A stretch of DNA of 64,000 bases from Tragulus kanchil (GCA_022376925.1 JAIOJX010000004.1:129667123-129731122); one strand, 5' to 3'. Positions 61,601 to 63,257 are shown, counted from the stretch's first letter. A program made the numbers and translations. Notes: generated by a model from the sequence alone, not told the origin.

Positions 61601-62717
61601 TGTCCTTTCTTAGTTATCTGATAGATAAATTGCTGAAGATTCTTATTGTGTTTTGAAAGCATGTATTTTCTAGTGCTTGTGTTTTTACGCACTTCTTGCT
61701 GAAGACAGGAGGCTGGGGGGGAGGGCCCCGGGGGGGCACTTCTCGTTTGGAAATTTTCATGCAAGTAAAACTACAATGTAATATAAGTTTAAACAAGTAA
61801 ACTACTAGTAAATAAAGTAGTTTATTTACTCTATAAAGTGTTTTAATATTTTCATGCACCTGACATGTTTGAAATACTCTGAAATAATATGTATAGAATT
61901 TCTGTAAAGACCTGCACAGCTTTTATATAGTACTGGGGATGAGCATGTTTCTATTATAATCAGAACCATAAAGACATTTATTTTGGAAAATAACCAGCAG
62001 AGGTGATGTTATTATCATACTAATGTATGTCCTCATACAGTCTTCTCTCACATTTCCATTCCTGATTTAGGTTGCTTCAGAGAACTGTGTGCTTTGTGTT
62101 GGATGCTGCACGTCCGTGATAAGTTATCCTATAGTTGCAGGCAGTATCAGAAGGCAAGAGAAAATGTGGAGGAAAAAAAGGTATTATTAACTGCACAAGA
62201 ATAGGAAAAATGAACAAATATTACCTGGGAAATTTTTGCTTGATAGAATATTTTGCTCTTGCTACATTCTCTTAAATCATGAACTCATTATAGTCTATCC
62301 GTCTTAAGCGAAAAGCAAATGATACTTTCAATATCCATTTAGGACCTTGAAGGAAAGTTTGACCCCTGTCTGCTTGAGCACTGTCTAAGCGCAGTAGAAT
62401 GGGCTTGCAGAATGCTACCCTTCTCTCGGTTTTCTAATATTGAAGAGCTTATTCATGATCTAATTTTGAGCCTCGTTGCTGAATTGCCACCAATCAGAAA
62501 GGTAAGAGTAGGTGGAAATAAACTGAATCAGAGTCTTTAAAGTATTTTCATTTTGTTTTCATTAAGAATGATGTTGCTCATAAAACTCATTTTGAAATTT
62601 TTCTGAAGGTCGCAGAGATTTTTGTGAAAGCATTTCCCAATCCTGAGGACATAAGGATTCCTTTAAGAGAAAAATATCACTCTCTTCAGCAGAGACTCAG
62701 ACACTGCGTTGTAAAAG
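4529..62717 (+). CDS. CPLANE1: CPLANE1, internal part of the joined coding sequence (22 exons)
   Basis: Ciliogenesis and planar polarity effector 1 (C5orf42, JBTS17). With INTU, FUZ, WDPCP and RSG1 it forms the CPLANE module, which recruits IFT-A proteins to the basal body; human loss-of-function alleles cause Joubert syndrome 17 and oral-facial-digital syndrome VI (family knowledge). Identification comes from translated exons that match my recollection of the human protein over its whole first part, for example [23 protein letters not shown] and [18 protein letters not shown] blocks. The exons join without a stop: 4111 nt, about 43% of the roughly 3200-residue human protein. Every junction has AG and GT at the intron edges and matching phase. 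The N-terminal part is predicted as WD40-like propeller, followed by helical solenoid. The start codon exon is upstream and the C-terminal half downstream. False duplicate exons interrupt the order (listed separately). Confidence 0.96.
4784..4903 (+). CDS. CPLANE1: CPLANE1 window exon 2
   Basis: Acceptor aaaacag, donor gtgggag. Encodes the conserved [20 protein letters not shown] block and ends in ...MIKAAV plus one base. The LxLW motif is typical of a WD40-like blade strand. Phase 1 in and phase 1 out; codons about 46-85 of the joined window sequence. Confidence 0.95.
5293..5525 (+). CDS. CPLANE1: CPLANE1 window exon 3
   Basis: Acceptor tttttcag, donor gtaaac. Encodes [19 protein letters not shown] and IFLWEHLEF, another blade-like pair of strands, and ends ...AVFIKNE. 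The following intron (5526-7028) is filled with nested SINEs and an old L1 piece. Confidence 0.95.
5690..6133 (-). repeat. Old CHR SINE interrupted by a younger SINE (nested pair)
   Basis: The outer antisense CHR element occupies 5690-5740 and 6031-6133. The inner, younger antisense SINE occupies 5741-6015. A perfect 15-base duplication, gcacttggaatcttt, flanks the inner element (5726-5740 and 6016-6030), giving the order of insertion directly. Confidence 0.85.
6160..6217 (+). repeat. A-rich tract flanked by a short direct repeat
   Basis: aaaagtggtttgaa occurs at about 6160-6173 and 6204-6217 on either side of about 30 bases of nearly pure A with a few C and G. This looks like a poly(A)-only retrotransposition with its target-site duplication. 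Slippage of a simple repeat is the alternative, but would not duplicate the unique flank. Confidence 0.55.
6735..7015 (-). repeat. Old L1 3' UTR fragment
   Basis: Contains gattccccatataagcgata, tcatatgatacatctttctc and cagtatgagaatctctag, matching the antisense of the conserved mammalian L1 3' region. Diverged and truncated. It ends close to the acceptor of exon 4. Confidence 0.65.
7029..7135 (+). CDS. CPLANE1: CPLANE1 window exon 4
   Basis: Acceptor atctacag, donor gtgagg. Encodes [20 protein letters not shown] and [11 protein letters not shown]. Compared with the human protein as I remember it the exon is collinear. The acceptor lies only about 15 bases after an old antisense L1 fragment, and a young SINE sits 34 bases past the donor. 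Confidence 0.94.
7169..7502 (-). repeat. Young tRNA-derived SINE (window-dominant subfamily)
   Basis: Antisense: T run, tttatttattcatttatt, a G-rich stretch, gggccacttctattgatctt, then the body and the tRNA-like head ending in taccaccagggaagccc. Perfect 15-base target duplication tcttccttattttct at 7154-7168 and 7503-7517. It lies in the intron directly after exon 4. Confidence 0.9.
7530..7656 (-). repeat. CHR-type SINE fragment
   Basis: Antisense head only: gttccatgcagcacatgggg, caccagggattgaacctgca and accactggattgccagggaa. Older than its neighbour at 7169 judging by divergence. Confidence 0.75.
8063..8207 (-). repeat. CHR-type SINE with target duplication
   Basis: Antisense element with tttggctgcattgggtctca, gaccagggatcgaacctggg and ccactggaccaccagggaat. 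It is flanked by the 15-base duplication gaaaggatgcatttt at 8048-8062 and 8208-8222. Confidence 0.85.
8579..8735 (+). CDS. CPLANE1: CPLANE1 window exon 5
   Basis: Acceptor tcctttcttag, donor gtcagt. Encodes [20 protein letters not shown] and [19 protein letters not shown]. Ser-Arg-Asp-Gly-Leu is a WD-blade-like turn. Phase 2 in (the incoming AG plus T gives Ser where human has Arg), phase 0 out. Confidence 0.95.
9152..9255 (+). CDS. CPLANE1: CPLANE1 window exon 6
   Basis: Acceptor ctttctag, donor gtaagg. Encodes [20 protein letters not shown] and ends ...ALI plus two bases of Arg. It lies in the first copy of the 8914-11079 duplication, so an identical second copy follows at 10242. At 104 nt it cannot be included twice without a frameshift. 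Confidence 0.94.
10242..10345 (+). pseudogene. CPLANE1: Duplicate copy of CPLANE1 window exon 6
   Basis: Base-for-base copy of 9152-9255, offset 1090, with its own acceptor and donor. If both copies were spliced the frame would shift by two bases, so only one is used if the gene is intact. Most likely an assembly artefact. Either copy could be the genuine one. Confidence 0.85.
11054..11284 (+). repeat. Bov-tA SINE with target duplication
   Basis: Sense element: cttccctggtggctcagttg, tgcaatgcaagagacccagg, then ggcaacccactccagtattc and gactgagcgactaacacaca. Flanked by atgactttg at 11054-11062 and 11276-11284. The best-preserved Bov-tA in the window and a main reason for calling a ruminant. Confidence 0.88.
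11685..11867 (+). CDS. CPLANE1: CPLANE1 window exon 7
   Basis: Acceptor ttttttctag, donor gtgaga. Encodes [40 protein letters not shown] and [13 protein letters not shown]. The HDSLFLAC...GSLVLLT pattern is the clearest WD-like repeat in the window. Phase 2 in and out. Confidence 0.95.
12028..14197 (+). repeat. Tandem duplication 4 (1102 bp unit)
   Basis: 12028-13094 is repeated as 13130-14197. Both copies carry the same MIR element. Some 35 bases of garbled AT-rich sequence at the join (13095-13129) resemble the gtattagtttaattt segment about 120 bases earlier. Confidence 0.92.
12275..12480 (+). repeat. MIR element
   Basis: Collinear with MIR: cctggagtcagatcaagact, gttagttgtgtgacttgggg, and a 3' end with agtgttcagtaaatatttgt. 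Pan-mammalian and old. Copied at 13377-13582 by duplication 4. Confidence 0.75.
14606..14623. repeat. (AT)n microsatellite
   Basis: Nine uninterrupted AT units in AT-rich intron ahead of exon 8. Confidence 0.85.
14949..15198 (+). CDS. CPLANE1: CPLANE1 window exon 8
   Basis: Acceptor tttgctag, donor gtatag. Encodes [40 protein letters not shown] and [20 protein letters not shown]. The Ser/Asp-rich opening is probably a disordered loop before another blade. Phase 2 in, phase 0 out. It follows a 3 kb intron carrying the 12028-14197 duplication. Confidence 0.95.
15250..15325 (-). repeat. L1 3' end fragment
   Basis: Antisense ttgaaagttgttttacaata then ttgtgttagtttctacca, the common L1 3' terminal segment. 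Very short; sits between exons 8 and 9. Confidence 0.6.
15453..15608 (+). CDS. CPLANE1: CPLANE1 window exon 9
   Basis: Acceptor cttcgatag, donor gtactt. Exactly 52 codons: [20 protein letters not shown], then an acidic and polar stretch ending in ...NEKTADLQ. Likely a linker in the protein. Phase 0 on both sides, so the exon could be skipped without changing frame. Confidence 0.95.
15782..16551 (+). CDS. CPLANE1: CPLANE1 window exon 10 (large exon)
   Basis: The largest exon here (770 nt). Acceptor cccattttag, donor gtaaaa. Opens [16 protein letters not shown], contains [18 protein letters not shown], then a hydrophobic run ([20 protein letters not shown]) of the kind that led to CPLANE1 being labelled a predicted membrane protein. 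Helix-rich sequence follows ([28 protein letters not shown]). It is collinear with human. The last 593 bases lie in the 15959-18131 duplication. Confidence 0.95.
15959..18131 (+). repeat. Tandem duplication 5 (1087 bp unit), cuts exon 10
   Basis: 15959-17045 is repeated as 17046-18131 with a clean join, ctgaaattt to acagagctg. One C is missing near the start of the right copy. The left edge is in the middle of exon 10, unrelated to any splice site or repeat. Confidence 0.94.
17046..17637 (+). pseudogene. CPLANE1: Duplicated 3' part of CPLANE1 window exon 10
   Basis: Second copy of 15959-16551 inside the 1.09 kb duplication. The 5' part of the exon, with the true acceptor, is missing. One C is lost near the start (ctcctgcagcatgg against ctcctcgcagcatgg), so the frame changes there. 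The join makes an accidental aaatttacag ahead of AGCTGC, which a gene finder could take for a splice acceptor. Confidence 0.88.
18160..18365 (+). CDS. CPLANE1: CPLANE1 window exon 11
   Basis: Acceptor tttttgtgcag, donor gtcagt. Encodes [20 protein letters not shown], then an acidic and charged stretch, [14 protein letters not shown] and [12 protein letters not shown]. Helical repeat-like. Phase 2 in, phase 1 out. Its last base is also the left edge of the next duplication (18365). Confidence 0.95.
18569..18649 (+). CDS. CPLANE1: CPLANE1 window exon 12
   Basis: Short exon of 81 nt; acceptor tgttgtag, donor gtaagg. Encodes [20 protein letters not shown] followed by QETQEK, a tetratricopeptide-like helix pair. 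Phase 1 in and out. It is duplicated at 19666. Confidence 0.94.
19666..19746 (+). pseudogene. CPLANE1: Duplicate copy of CPLANE1 window exon 12
   Basis: Identical to 18569-18649, offset 1097, with intact splice sites. Because 81 is a multiple of three, a predictor could add 27 residues silently. Most likely an assembly artefact. Confidence 0.85.
20387..20613 (-). repeat. 5'-truncated L1 3' end with target duplication
   Basis: Antisense: T-rich start, gttttacagagttttgttgt, cagatcagtcatatgcatat, ending near cactataggttt. It resembles the 3' end of the full-length L1 at 42233. ctacaaggagttttt flanks it (20614-20628; the matching left flank is best preserved at 19275-19289). A partial copy is at 19290-19461. 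Confidence 0.8.
20629..21825 (+). other. Intron stretch without recognised element
   Basis: Between the L1 3' end and the chimeric SINE. 20780-21330 resembles an old mammalian interspersed repeat (gagggcctgctgtgtgtttt, aggcactaagaatacc) that I cannot name securely. Nothing else visible. Confidence 0.45.
21145..23349 (+). repeat. Tandem duplication 7 (1118 bp unit)
   Basis: 21145-22236 is repeated as 22263-23349. The T run in the SINE tail is about 10 bases shorter in the right copy (22955) and includes a G. The filler at 22237-22262 contains gtgattggtgttaaag, a stray copy of sequence found just downstream. Confidence 0.93.
21839..22226 (-). repeat. Chimeric SINE: CHR-like tail joined to the window-dominant SINE body
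   Basis: Reading the plus strand: T run, gggtgtgctggggcttcact and ttctaattgcagcaagtgag (CHR 3' tail, antisense), then directly gcaggccacttctattggtc and the body and head of the dominant subfamily. A single target duplication, tgcttccactctt, flanks the whole unit (21826 on, and 23337 on in the cleaner copy), so it inserted as one piece. Copied at 22957-23336. Confidence 0.75.
23806..24168 (-). repeat. Young tRNA-derived SINE (dominant subfamily)
   Basis: Antisense, with tail ttatttatttatttattt, a G-rich linker, gggccacttctattggtctt and the head ending ggaccaccaggggaagccc. Target duplication tgtatggtttctt at 23793-23805 and 24169-24181. Copied around 24902-25263 with G-run differences. Confidence 0.88.
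24553..24581 (+). pseudogene. CPLANE1: Truncated first copy of CPLANE1 window exon 13
   Basis: The first 29 bases of exon 13 with a normal acceptor (ctatttaag). The exon is then cut at cttcagatt by the start of the second duplicate copy at 24582. No donor follows. The complete exon is at 25648. Confidence 0.9.
25648..25812 (+). CDS. CPLANE1: CPLANE1 window exon 13
   Basis: Acceptor ctatttaag, donor gtacgc. Encodes [20 protein letters not shown] and [20 protein letters not shown], a TPR/solenoid-like helical pair that is highly conserved with human. Phase 1 in and out. The end ([11 protein letters not shown]) is less conserved. Confidence 0.95.
26098..26184 (-). repeat. Old CHR-type SINE head
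   Basis: Antisense remnant with gtagggattgaactgggccc and ctgaccactggactaccagg. Strongly diverged and short. Confidence 0.6.
26286..26372 (-). repeat. BovB/Bov-A tail fragment
   Basis: Antisense of the Bov tail: caagtcatgtccaactcttt, gtccatgggattttctaggc and aagaatactagagtggg. Too short to say whether it came from a Bov-tA SINE or BovB itself. Confidence 0.7.
27042..27215 (+). CDS. CPLANE1: CPLANE1 window exon 14 (5' boundary uncertain)
   Basis: Encodes [20 protein letters not shown] and [12 protein letters not shown], then [11 protein letters not shown]; donor gtaaca. The start chosen follows gtctcctgcag and gives V-A-G-R-S-P. A second in-frame acceptor, atctcctcag, would start the exon at 27021 and add seven residues. 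The first dozen residues are GC-rich and do not resemble the human segment, while everything from VHPEAAV on does. Confidence 0.88.
28877..29105 (+). CDS. CPLANE1: CPLANE1 window exon 15
   Basis: Acceptor tttattcccag, donor gtatgt. Encodes [40 protein letters not shown] and [20 protein letters not shown], one of the most conserved helical blocks of CPLANE1. It ends NFL plus two bases; my memory of human lacks the Leu, so either donor use or recall differs here by one codon. Confidence 0.95.
29497..29612 (-). repeat. Bov-tA SINE fragment
   Basis: Antisense: gccatggaattctccaggca, catgctggcgtgggtagcct, gggatcttcccaacctaggg and atcaaacccaggtctcccgc. Duplication 9 starts within it, so its last bases recur at 30720. 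Confidence 0.75.
30291..30430 (+). CDS. CPLANE1: CPLANE1 window exon 16
   Basis: Acceptor tatgatttcag, donor gtgtgt. Encodes [37 protein letters not shown] and ends KYKQFT plus one base. Phase 2 in, phase 1 out. It lies in the first copy of the 29585-31840 duplication. Confidence 0.95.
31427..31566 (+). pseudogene. CPLANE1: Duplicate copy of CPLANE1 window exon 16
   Basis: Identical to 30291-30430, offset 1136, with both splice sites. At 140 nt, using both would shift the frame. Most likely an assembly artefact. Confidence 0.85.
32572..32823 (-). repeat. Young tRNA-derived SINE (dominant subfamily), short tail
   Basis: Antisense: T run, ggccacttctattggtcttt, tccgtctttgttctttggcc, then the head with ccactggaccaccagagaag. 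It has no G-rich linker between T run and body, unlike most copies. It sits against an older CHR element. Confidence 0.85.
32824..33030 (-). repeat. CHR-type SINE
   Basis: Antisense: gtttggttgctctgggtctt, gttgaggcatgtggaatcta, gacccgggctcaaagccagg and ccattggaccacaagggaag. Diverged. Confidence 0.75.
33489..33630 (+). repeat. CHR-type SINE, sense
   Basis: gggacttccctggtggtcca then gtggttaaagcttcatgctc and a degraded B box, ending in an A-rich tail. Copied at 34571-34706. Confidence 0.8.
33812..33947 (+). repeat. CHR-type SINE, sense (second)
   Basis: gggacttcctggtggtccaa, atttgatccctggtcggtga, then aaatgaacaaataaatcat. Copied at 34888-35023. It precedes exon 17. Confidence 0.8.
34218..34338 (+). 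pseudogene. CPLANE1: Truncated, error-bearing first copy of CPLANE1 window exon 17
   Basis: Starts correctly after ttgatag, but near its end has lost three bases relative to the full copy (agagcgttgacttc against agagacgttgcgacttc). It then stops at ctctgccaagg, where the second duplicate begins. The cluster of indels right at the join is what an unpolished contig end would give. Confidence 0.9.
35295..35512 (+). CDS. CPLANE1: CPLANE1 window exon 17
   Basis: Acceptor atttgatag, donor gtaagc. Encodes [40 protein letters not shown] and a proline-rich [20 protein letters not shown], ending LSE. Phase 1 in, phase 0 out. This is the complete copy; the one at 34218 is broken. Confidence 0.95.
35592..35806 (+). 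repeat. MIR element
   Basis: Contains the MIR core signature gtttcctcatctgtaaaatg, then ttgttgggagtattacatga and a 3' end with cacatagtaaacagtcagtc. It lies just past the donor of exon 17. Confidence 0.78.
35855..35953 (-). repeat. Truncated antisense SINE (dominant subfamily)
   Basis: A/T-rich start, ttattttcatccatctttgt, tctttggcctgtgtgg, then a cut after ttgcagagcactg. Short direct repeat atccagattt flanks it (about 35847 and 35954), so it is a 5'-truncated insertion. Confidence 0.75.
35959..38237 (+). repeat. Tandem duplication 11 (about 1143 bp unit)
   Basis: 35959-37095 is repeated as 37103-38237, with cgaccatg as filler at the join. The left edge lies between two SINE insertions, so the sense SINE at 35982 reappears at 37127. 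Confidence 0.93.
35982..36240 (+). repeat. SINE of the dominant subfamily, sense
   Basis: gggacttccctggtggtcca, gttcgatccctcacctggaa, gggaggcccacacaggccaa, ending caataaaagaggccaaaatt. Flanked by a duplicated aaaaaaataaacattt. Opposite in orientation to the neighbour at 35855. Copied at 37127-37385. Confidence 0.85.
36241..38971 (+). other. Intron between exons 17 and 18, no gene
   Basis: Contains the rest of duplication 11. The last part, 38238-38960, is more GC-rich and looks like decayed interspersed repeat (for example tttattggctcctaccgtat and acagaggaggtgacattgaa). No open exon with splice sites and no RNA gene was seen. Confidence 0.5.
38972..39166 (+). repeat. Bov-tA SINE
   Basis: Sense: ctcagctcagtcagtaaaga, gcaatgcgggagacccggct, tggcaacccactccgctatt, and gtcagacatgactgagagac. 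It lies about 220 bases ahead of exon 18. Confidence 0.85.
39391..39555 (+). CDS. CPLANE1: CPLANE1 window exon 18
   Basis: Acceptor tgttttttag, donor gtatgg. Exactly 55 codons: [40 protein letters not shown] and [12 protein letters not shown]. An acidic opening followed by a basic helical stretch. Phase 0 on both sides. It lies in the first copy of the 39257-41412 duplication. Confidence 0.95.
40472..40636 (+). pseudogene. CPLANE1: Duplicate copy of CPLANE1 window exon 18
   Basis: Identical to 39391-39555, offset 1081, with both splice sites. As 165 nt is in frame, a predicted protein could carry a spurious 55-residue repeat. Most likely an assembly artefact. Confidence 0.85.
41713..41985 (-). 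repeat. L1 3' end fragment followed by a Bov tail fragment
   Basis: 41713-41870 is an antisense, 5'-truncated L1 3' end (T run, tttacagagttttgttgttt, then C-rich ccctccctcctccaccctct). 41934-41985 is a sense BovB-derived tail (ggggtcacaaagaattggac, actgagcaactaagcac). Between them is a second T run. Confidence 0.65.
42519..44694 (-). repeat. Tandem duplication 13 (1087 bp unit), inside the L1
   Basis: 42519-43588 is repeated as 43606-44694. Before the right copy, actgtccatgtcgcttccg at 43587-43605 is a degraded version of the sequence preceding the left copy, so the right copy really starts about 20 bases earlier with errors. The left copy lacks tctgagttg and catttgctat near its end. Confidence 0.92.
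42870..43206 (-). repeat. Young SINE inserted in the L1 3' part
   Basis: Plus strand: ttaattaattaatttattta, G-rich linker, cagaccacttccactggtct, body, and head ending accaccaggggagtcc. It splits L1 ORF2 near its end (ctgttttt before, ctattttt after). Duplicated at 43957-44293. This SINE is younger than the L1. Confidence 0.87.
44514..46588 (-). repeat. Tandem duplication 14 (1037 bp unit), inside the L1
   Basis: 44514-45549 is repeated as 45551-46588. It repeats the C-terminal half of L1 ORF2. Its left copy overlaps the right copy of duplication 13, so the piece between the two joins is only about 1.95 kb long. Confidence 0.93.
44643..46424 (-). pseudogene. L1 ORF2, C-terminal part (two copies by duplication)
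   Basis: 44643-45344 and 45680-46381 both encode [40 protein letters not shown] and [12 protein letters not shown], typical of the region after the L1 RT domain. The last part, with [20 protein letters not shown], is at 42547-42789 and again at 43634-43876. Confidence 0.85.
46470..48469 (-). pseudogene. L1 ORF2, reverse-transcriptase core (two copies by duplication)
   Basis: Segments at 46715-47521 and 47834-48469 encode the same RT fingers and palm: [36 protein letters not shown] and [20 protein letters not shown]. In both copies the frame shifts immediately before the catalytic F-x-D-D box, apparently by loss of four bases (about 46717 and 47836). The box itself reads FVDD instead of the usual FADD. 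Because both copies share the lesion it predates the duplication or is real. Confidence 0.85.
46502..48743 (-). repeat. Tandem duplication 15 (about 1120 bp unit), inside the L1
   Basis: 46502-47624 is repeated as 47625-48743. It repeats the reverse-transcriptase core of L1 ORF2. One visible difference is tttgattcttttggttac against tttgattttggttgc at the start of the copies. Confidence 0.93.
49112..49921 (-). pseudogene. L1 ORF2, endonuclease domain
   Basis: Open for 269 codons from 49921. Shows the apurinic endonuclease signature: [31 protein letters not shown], then [20 protein letters not shown] and a terminal [10 protein letters not shown] motif. The Asn, Glu, Asp-Asn and Asp-His landmarks of the LINE endonuclease are all visible. 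The frame breaks after IKGEI. Confidence 0.88.
50168..50339 (-). repeat. CHR-type SINE inserted in L1 ORF1
   Basis: Plus strand: T run, atttttggctgtgctgggtc, gatcagggatcgaaccagtg and ccactgagccacaagggaag. Short target duplication around cattccctt on both sides. Cuts ORF1. Confidence 0.85.
50345..51063 (-). pseudogene. L1 ORF1 (RNA-binding chaperone), broken
   Basis: Start at 51063 ([13 protein letters not shown]). Segments follow in order: [20 protein letters not shown], a coiled coil with [20 protein letters not shown], and a C-terminal block with [21 protein letters not shown] frameshift separates the first two segments near 50935. Two in-frame stops follow near 50655, both TGA in positions that fit decayed CGA/GGA codons. 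A SINE at 50168-50339 cuts the C terminus. The N-terminal part recurs at 52185 through duplication 16. Confidence 0.82.
50905..53148 (-). repeat. Tandem duplication 16 (1122 bp unit), inside the L1
   Basis: 50905-52026 is repeated as 52027-53148 with a clean join at aaattacat. It repeats the 5' part of L1 ORF1 and part of the L1 5' UTR, so L1 ORF1 has an apparent second start at 52185. Confidence 0.93.
51070..54270 (-). promoter_or_regulatory. L1 5' UTR with internal promoter region
   Basis: Non-coding 5' region of the L1, with the AAGATGGCG motif 14 bases from its end (54248-54258). The part near 53500-54250 is GC-richer than the surrounding intron. The 51070-53148 part contains the second copy of duplication 16, so the real 5' UTR is about 2.1 kb. 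Promoter role is family knowledge, not shown here. Confidence 0.65.
54705..55605 (+). mobile_element. BovB (RTE-clade) LINE 3' fragment, decayed
   Basis: Sense. Pieces of the BovB reverse transcriptase are legible in shifting frames: [13 protein letters not shown] start, [40 protein letters not shown] and [11 protein letters not shown]. It then runs through the BovB end to gtctatggggtcacaaaaag and gtcagacacaacttaacaac. Many stops and frameshifts. BovB is characteristic of ruminants among mammals. Confidence 0.85.
55892..56222 (+). repeat. Young SINE (dominant subfamily), sense
   Basis: cttcccctggtggtccagtg (A-box region), gcgccggttgatcgctggcc (B-box region, one base lost), cgatgggaggcccacaggag, ccaaagaacaaagacggatg, gaaagaccaatagaagtggc, then a C-rich linker and A-rich tail. 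It is inserted in an old antisense L1. Confidence 0.9.
56449..56784 (-). repeat. Young SINE (dominant subfamily), antisense
   Basis: T run, tttatttatttatttatttt, G-rich linker, body and head ending ggaccaccagaggaagcccc. A 16-base duplication, catgattggcttcttt, lies at 56433-56448 and 56785-56800. Second SINE in the same old L1, in the opposite orientation to the one at 55892. Confidence 0.9.
57029..59404 (+). repeat. Tandem duplication 17 (1193-1198 bp unit)
   Basis: 57029-58210 is repeated as 58227-59404. It is the longest unit. The copies differ near the start, agatacgcgtcgtcaagc against agatacgtcaagc. The filler cgatacttgctaagagt at the join is a near copy of cgatacttgctagagt about 115 bases upstream. 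Confidence 0.93.
57098..57318 (-). repeat. Bov-tA SINE, antisense
   Basis: gtgcttggttgtgtctgact, tcacggactgcagcccacca, caggcaagaatgctggaatg, then ttgcatctgctgccttggca and the head. Copied at 58291-58511 by duplication 17. Confidence 0.87.
57319..59761 (+). other. Intron ahead of exon 19, no gene
   Basis: Holds duplication 17 and the second copy of the Bov-tA. 59405-59761 is single-copy intron leading to the acceptor of exon 19. Nothing else recognised. Confidence 0.5.
59762..59900 (+). CDS. CPLANE1: CPLANE1 window exon 19
   Basis: Acceptor tttctttacag, donor gtgtgt. Encodes [40 protein letters not shown] and ASITAI plus one base. Single copy. It follows the longest intron of the window (from 40637), which holds the full-length L1. 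Confidence 0.95.
60090..60365 (+). repeat. SINE of the dominant subfamily, sense
   Basis: gggcttccctgatggtccag, gttcaacccctggcccggga, atgggaggcccacacaggcc, aataaaagacaccaaaattt. Short target duplication ttgcaaaac before (about 60081) and after (about 60388). Confidence 0.87.
60414..60443. repeat. (TTTA)n simple repeat
   Basis: T run leading into atttatttatttatttattt; probably the relic of a retroelement tail. Confidence 0.7.
60943..61052 (+). CDS. CPLANE1: CPLANE1 window exon 20
   Basis: Acceptor cctgatttag, donor gtatta. Encodes [20 protein letters not shown] and [15 protein letters not shown]. Cys-rich helical block conserved with human. Phase 1 in, phase 0 out. Exons 20-22 are all inside the first copy of the 60641-62845 duplication. 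Confidence 0.95.
61215..61373 (+). CDS. CPLANE1: CPLANE1 window exon 21
   Basis: Acceptor ccatttag, donor gtaaga. Encodes 53 codons: [40 protein letters not shown] and [13 protein letters not shown]. Phase 0 on both sides. Helical solenoid, well conserved. Confidence 0.95.
61481..61589 (+). CDS. CPLANE1: CPLANE1 window exon 22 (last in window)
   Basis: Acceptor ttttctgaag, donor gtattt. Encodes [20 protein letters not shown] and [16 protein letters not shown] plus one base. The next human segment is not found in the remaining sequence, so the window ends in the following intron. Confidence 0.95.
62071..62180 (+). pseudogene. CPLANE1: Duplicate copy of CPLANE1 window exon 20
   Basis: Identical to 60943-61052, offset 1128, with the same splice sites. 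Together with the copies of exons 21 and 22 it adds 378 nt, which is in frame, so a gene model could contain a silent 126-residue duplication. Confidence 0.85.
62343..62501 (+). pseudogene. CPLANE1: Duplicate copy of CPLANE1 window exon 21
   Basis: Identical to 61215-61373, offset 1128, with acceptor and donor intact. Part of the three-exon false duplication at the end of the window. Confidence 0.85.
62609..62717 (+). pseudogene. CPLANE1: Duplicate copy of CPLANE1 window exon 22
   Basis: Identical to 61481-61589, offset 1128. The downstream T run differs in length between copies (9 against 12), the kind of difference expected from homopolymer miscalling. This copy is the one followed by the unique downstream intron. 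Confidence 0.85.
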
Positions 62718-62887
62718 GTATTTTTTTTTTTTGTCCTTTCTTAGTTATCTGATAGATAAATTGCTGAAGATTCTTATTGTGTTTTGAAAGCATGTATTTT
62801 CTAGTGCTTGTGTTTTTACGCACTTCTCGCTGAAGACAGGAGGCTGAGAGGGCAGAGGCACTTCCTCGTTATGGTAGCACCAGTTCT

Positions 62888-63080
62888 GTGGCTTTGGAAT
62901 TGTTGGAAGCTGAGCTCATGTCCTGGCTCTGTCCATTAGTAACTGTGTGGCTGTTAGCAAGGTGTTCAGTATCTCTGAGCCTCTTTTCCTTATTTGTAAA
63001 ATGGGTATATTAATACCTGTGTTATGAATGTATATTGCAAGAGGATTAAACAAGACAAAATACATGCAATGAGCATGTAA
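62888..63080 (+). repeat. MIR element
   Basis: catgtcctggctctgtccat, tagtaactgtgtggctgtta, cttatttgtaaaatgggtat, ttaaacaagacaaaatacat, matching the MIR order. In the last intron of the window. Confidence 0.72.
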
Positions 63081-63185
63081 TGTATTGTGTACATATATAT
63101 AAAATGCAGATATTTCATTGAAAACTCGTATTTTCGTTTTACAGTTATATATGCTTCTAATTTTATACTATACAATCAAGACGAT

Positions 63186-63257
63186 CCGTGAAAAACTCTT
63201 TATTGTGGTAAAATATACATAATATAGAATGTAACGTTTTTAAGTGTACGGTTCAGT
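63186..63257 (-). repeat. Old L1 3' UTR fragment
   Basis: ttattgtggtaaaatataca and tttttaagtgtacggttcag, antisense L1 3' UTR. Directly adjoins the Tigger element. Confidence 0.6.

Larger units (their letters stand above)
60641..62845 (+). repeat. Tandem duplication 18 (about 1130 bp unit), duplicates exons 20-22
   Basis: 60641-61710 is repeated as 61771-62845. The left copy ends in obvious error sequence rich in G and C runs (61714-61736, ggggggga and ccccggggggg) where the right copy reads ggctgagagggcagaggcac. Confidence 0.94.

Noticed and set aside
154..62845. A genuine tandem-repeat system or segmental amplification of CPLANE1
   Set aside because: Near-constant unit length with unrelated content, junk at joins, homopolymer-type differences and out-of-frame exon copies all favour misassembly. 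Left open only pending read evidence.
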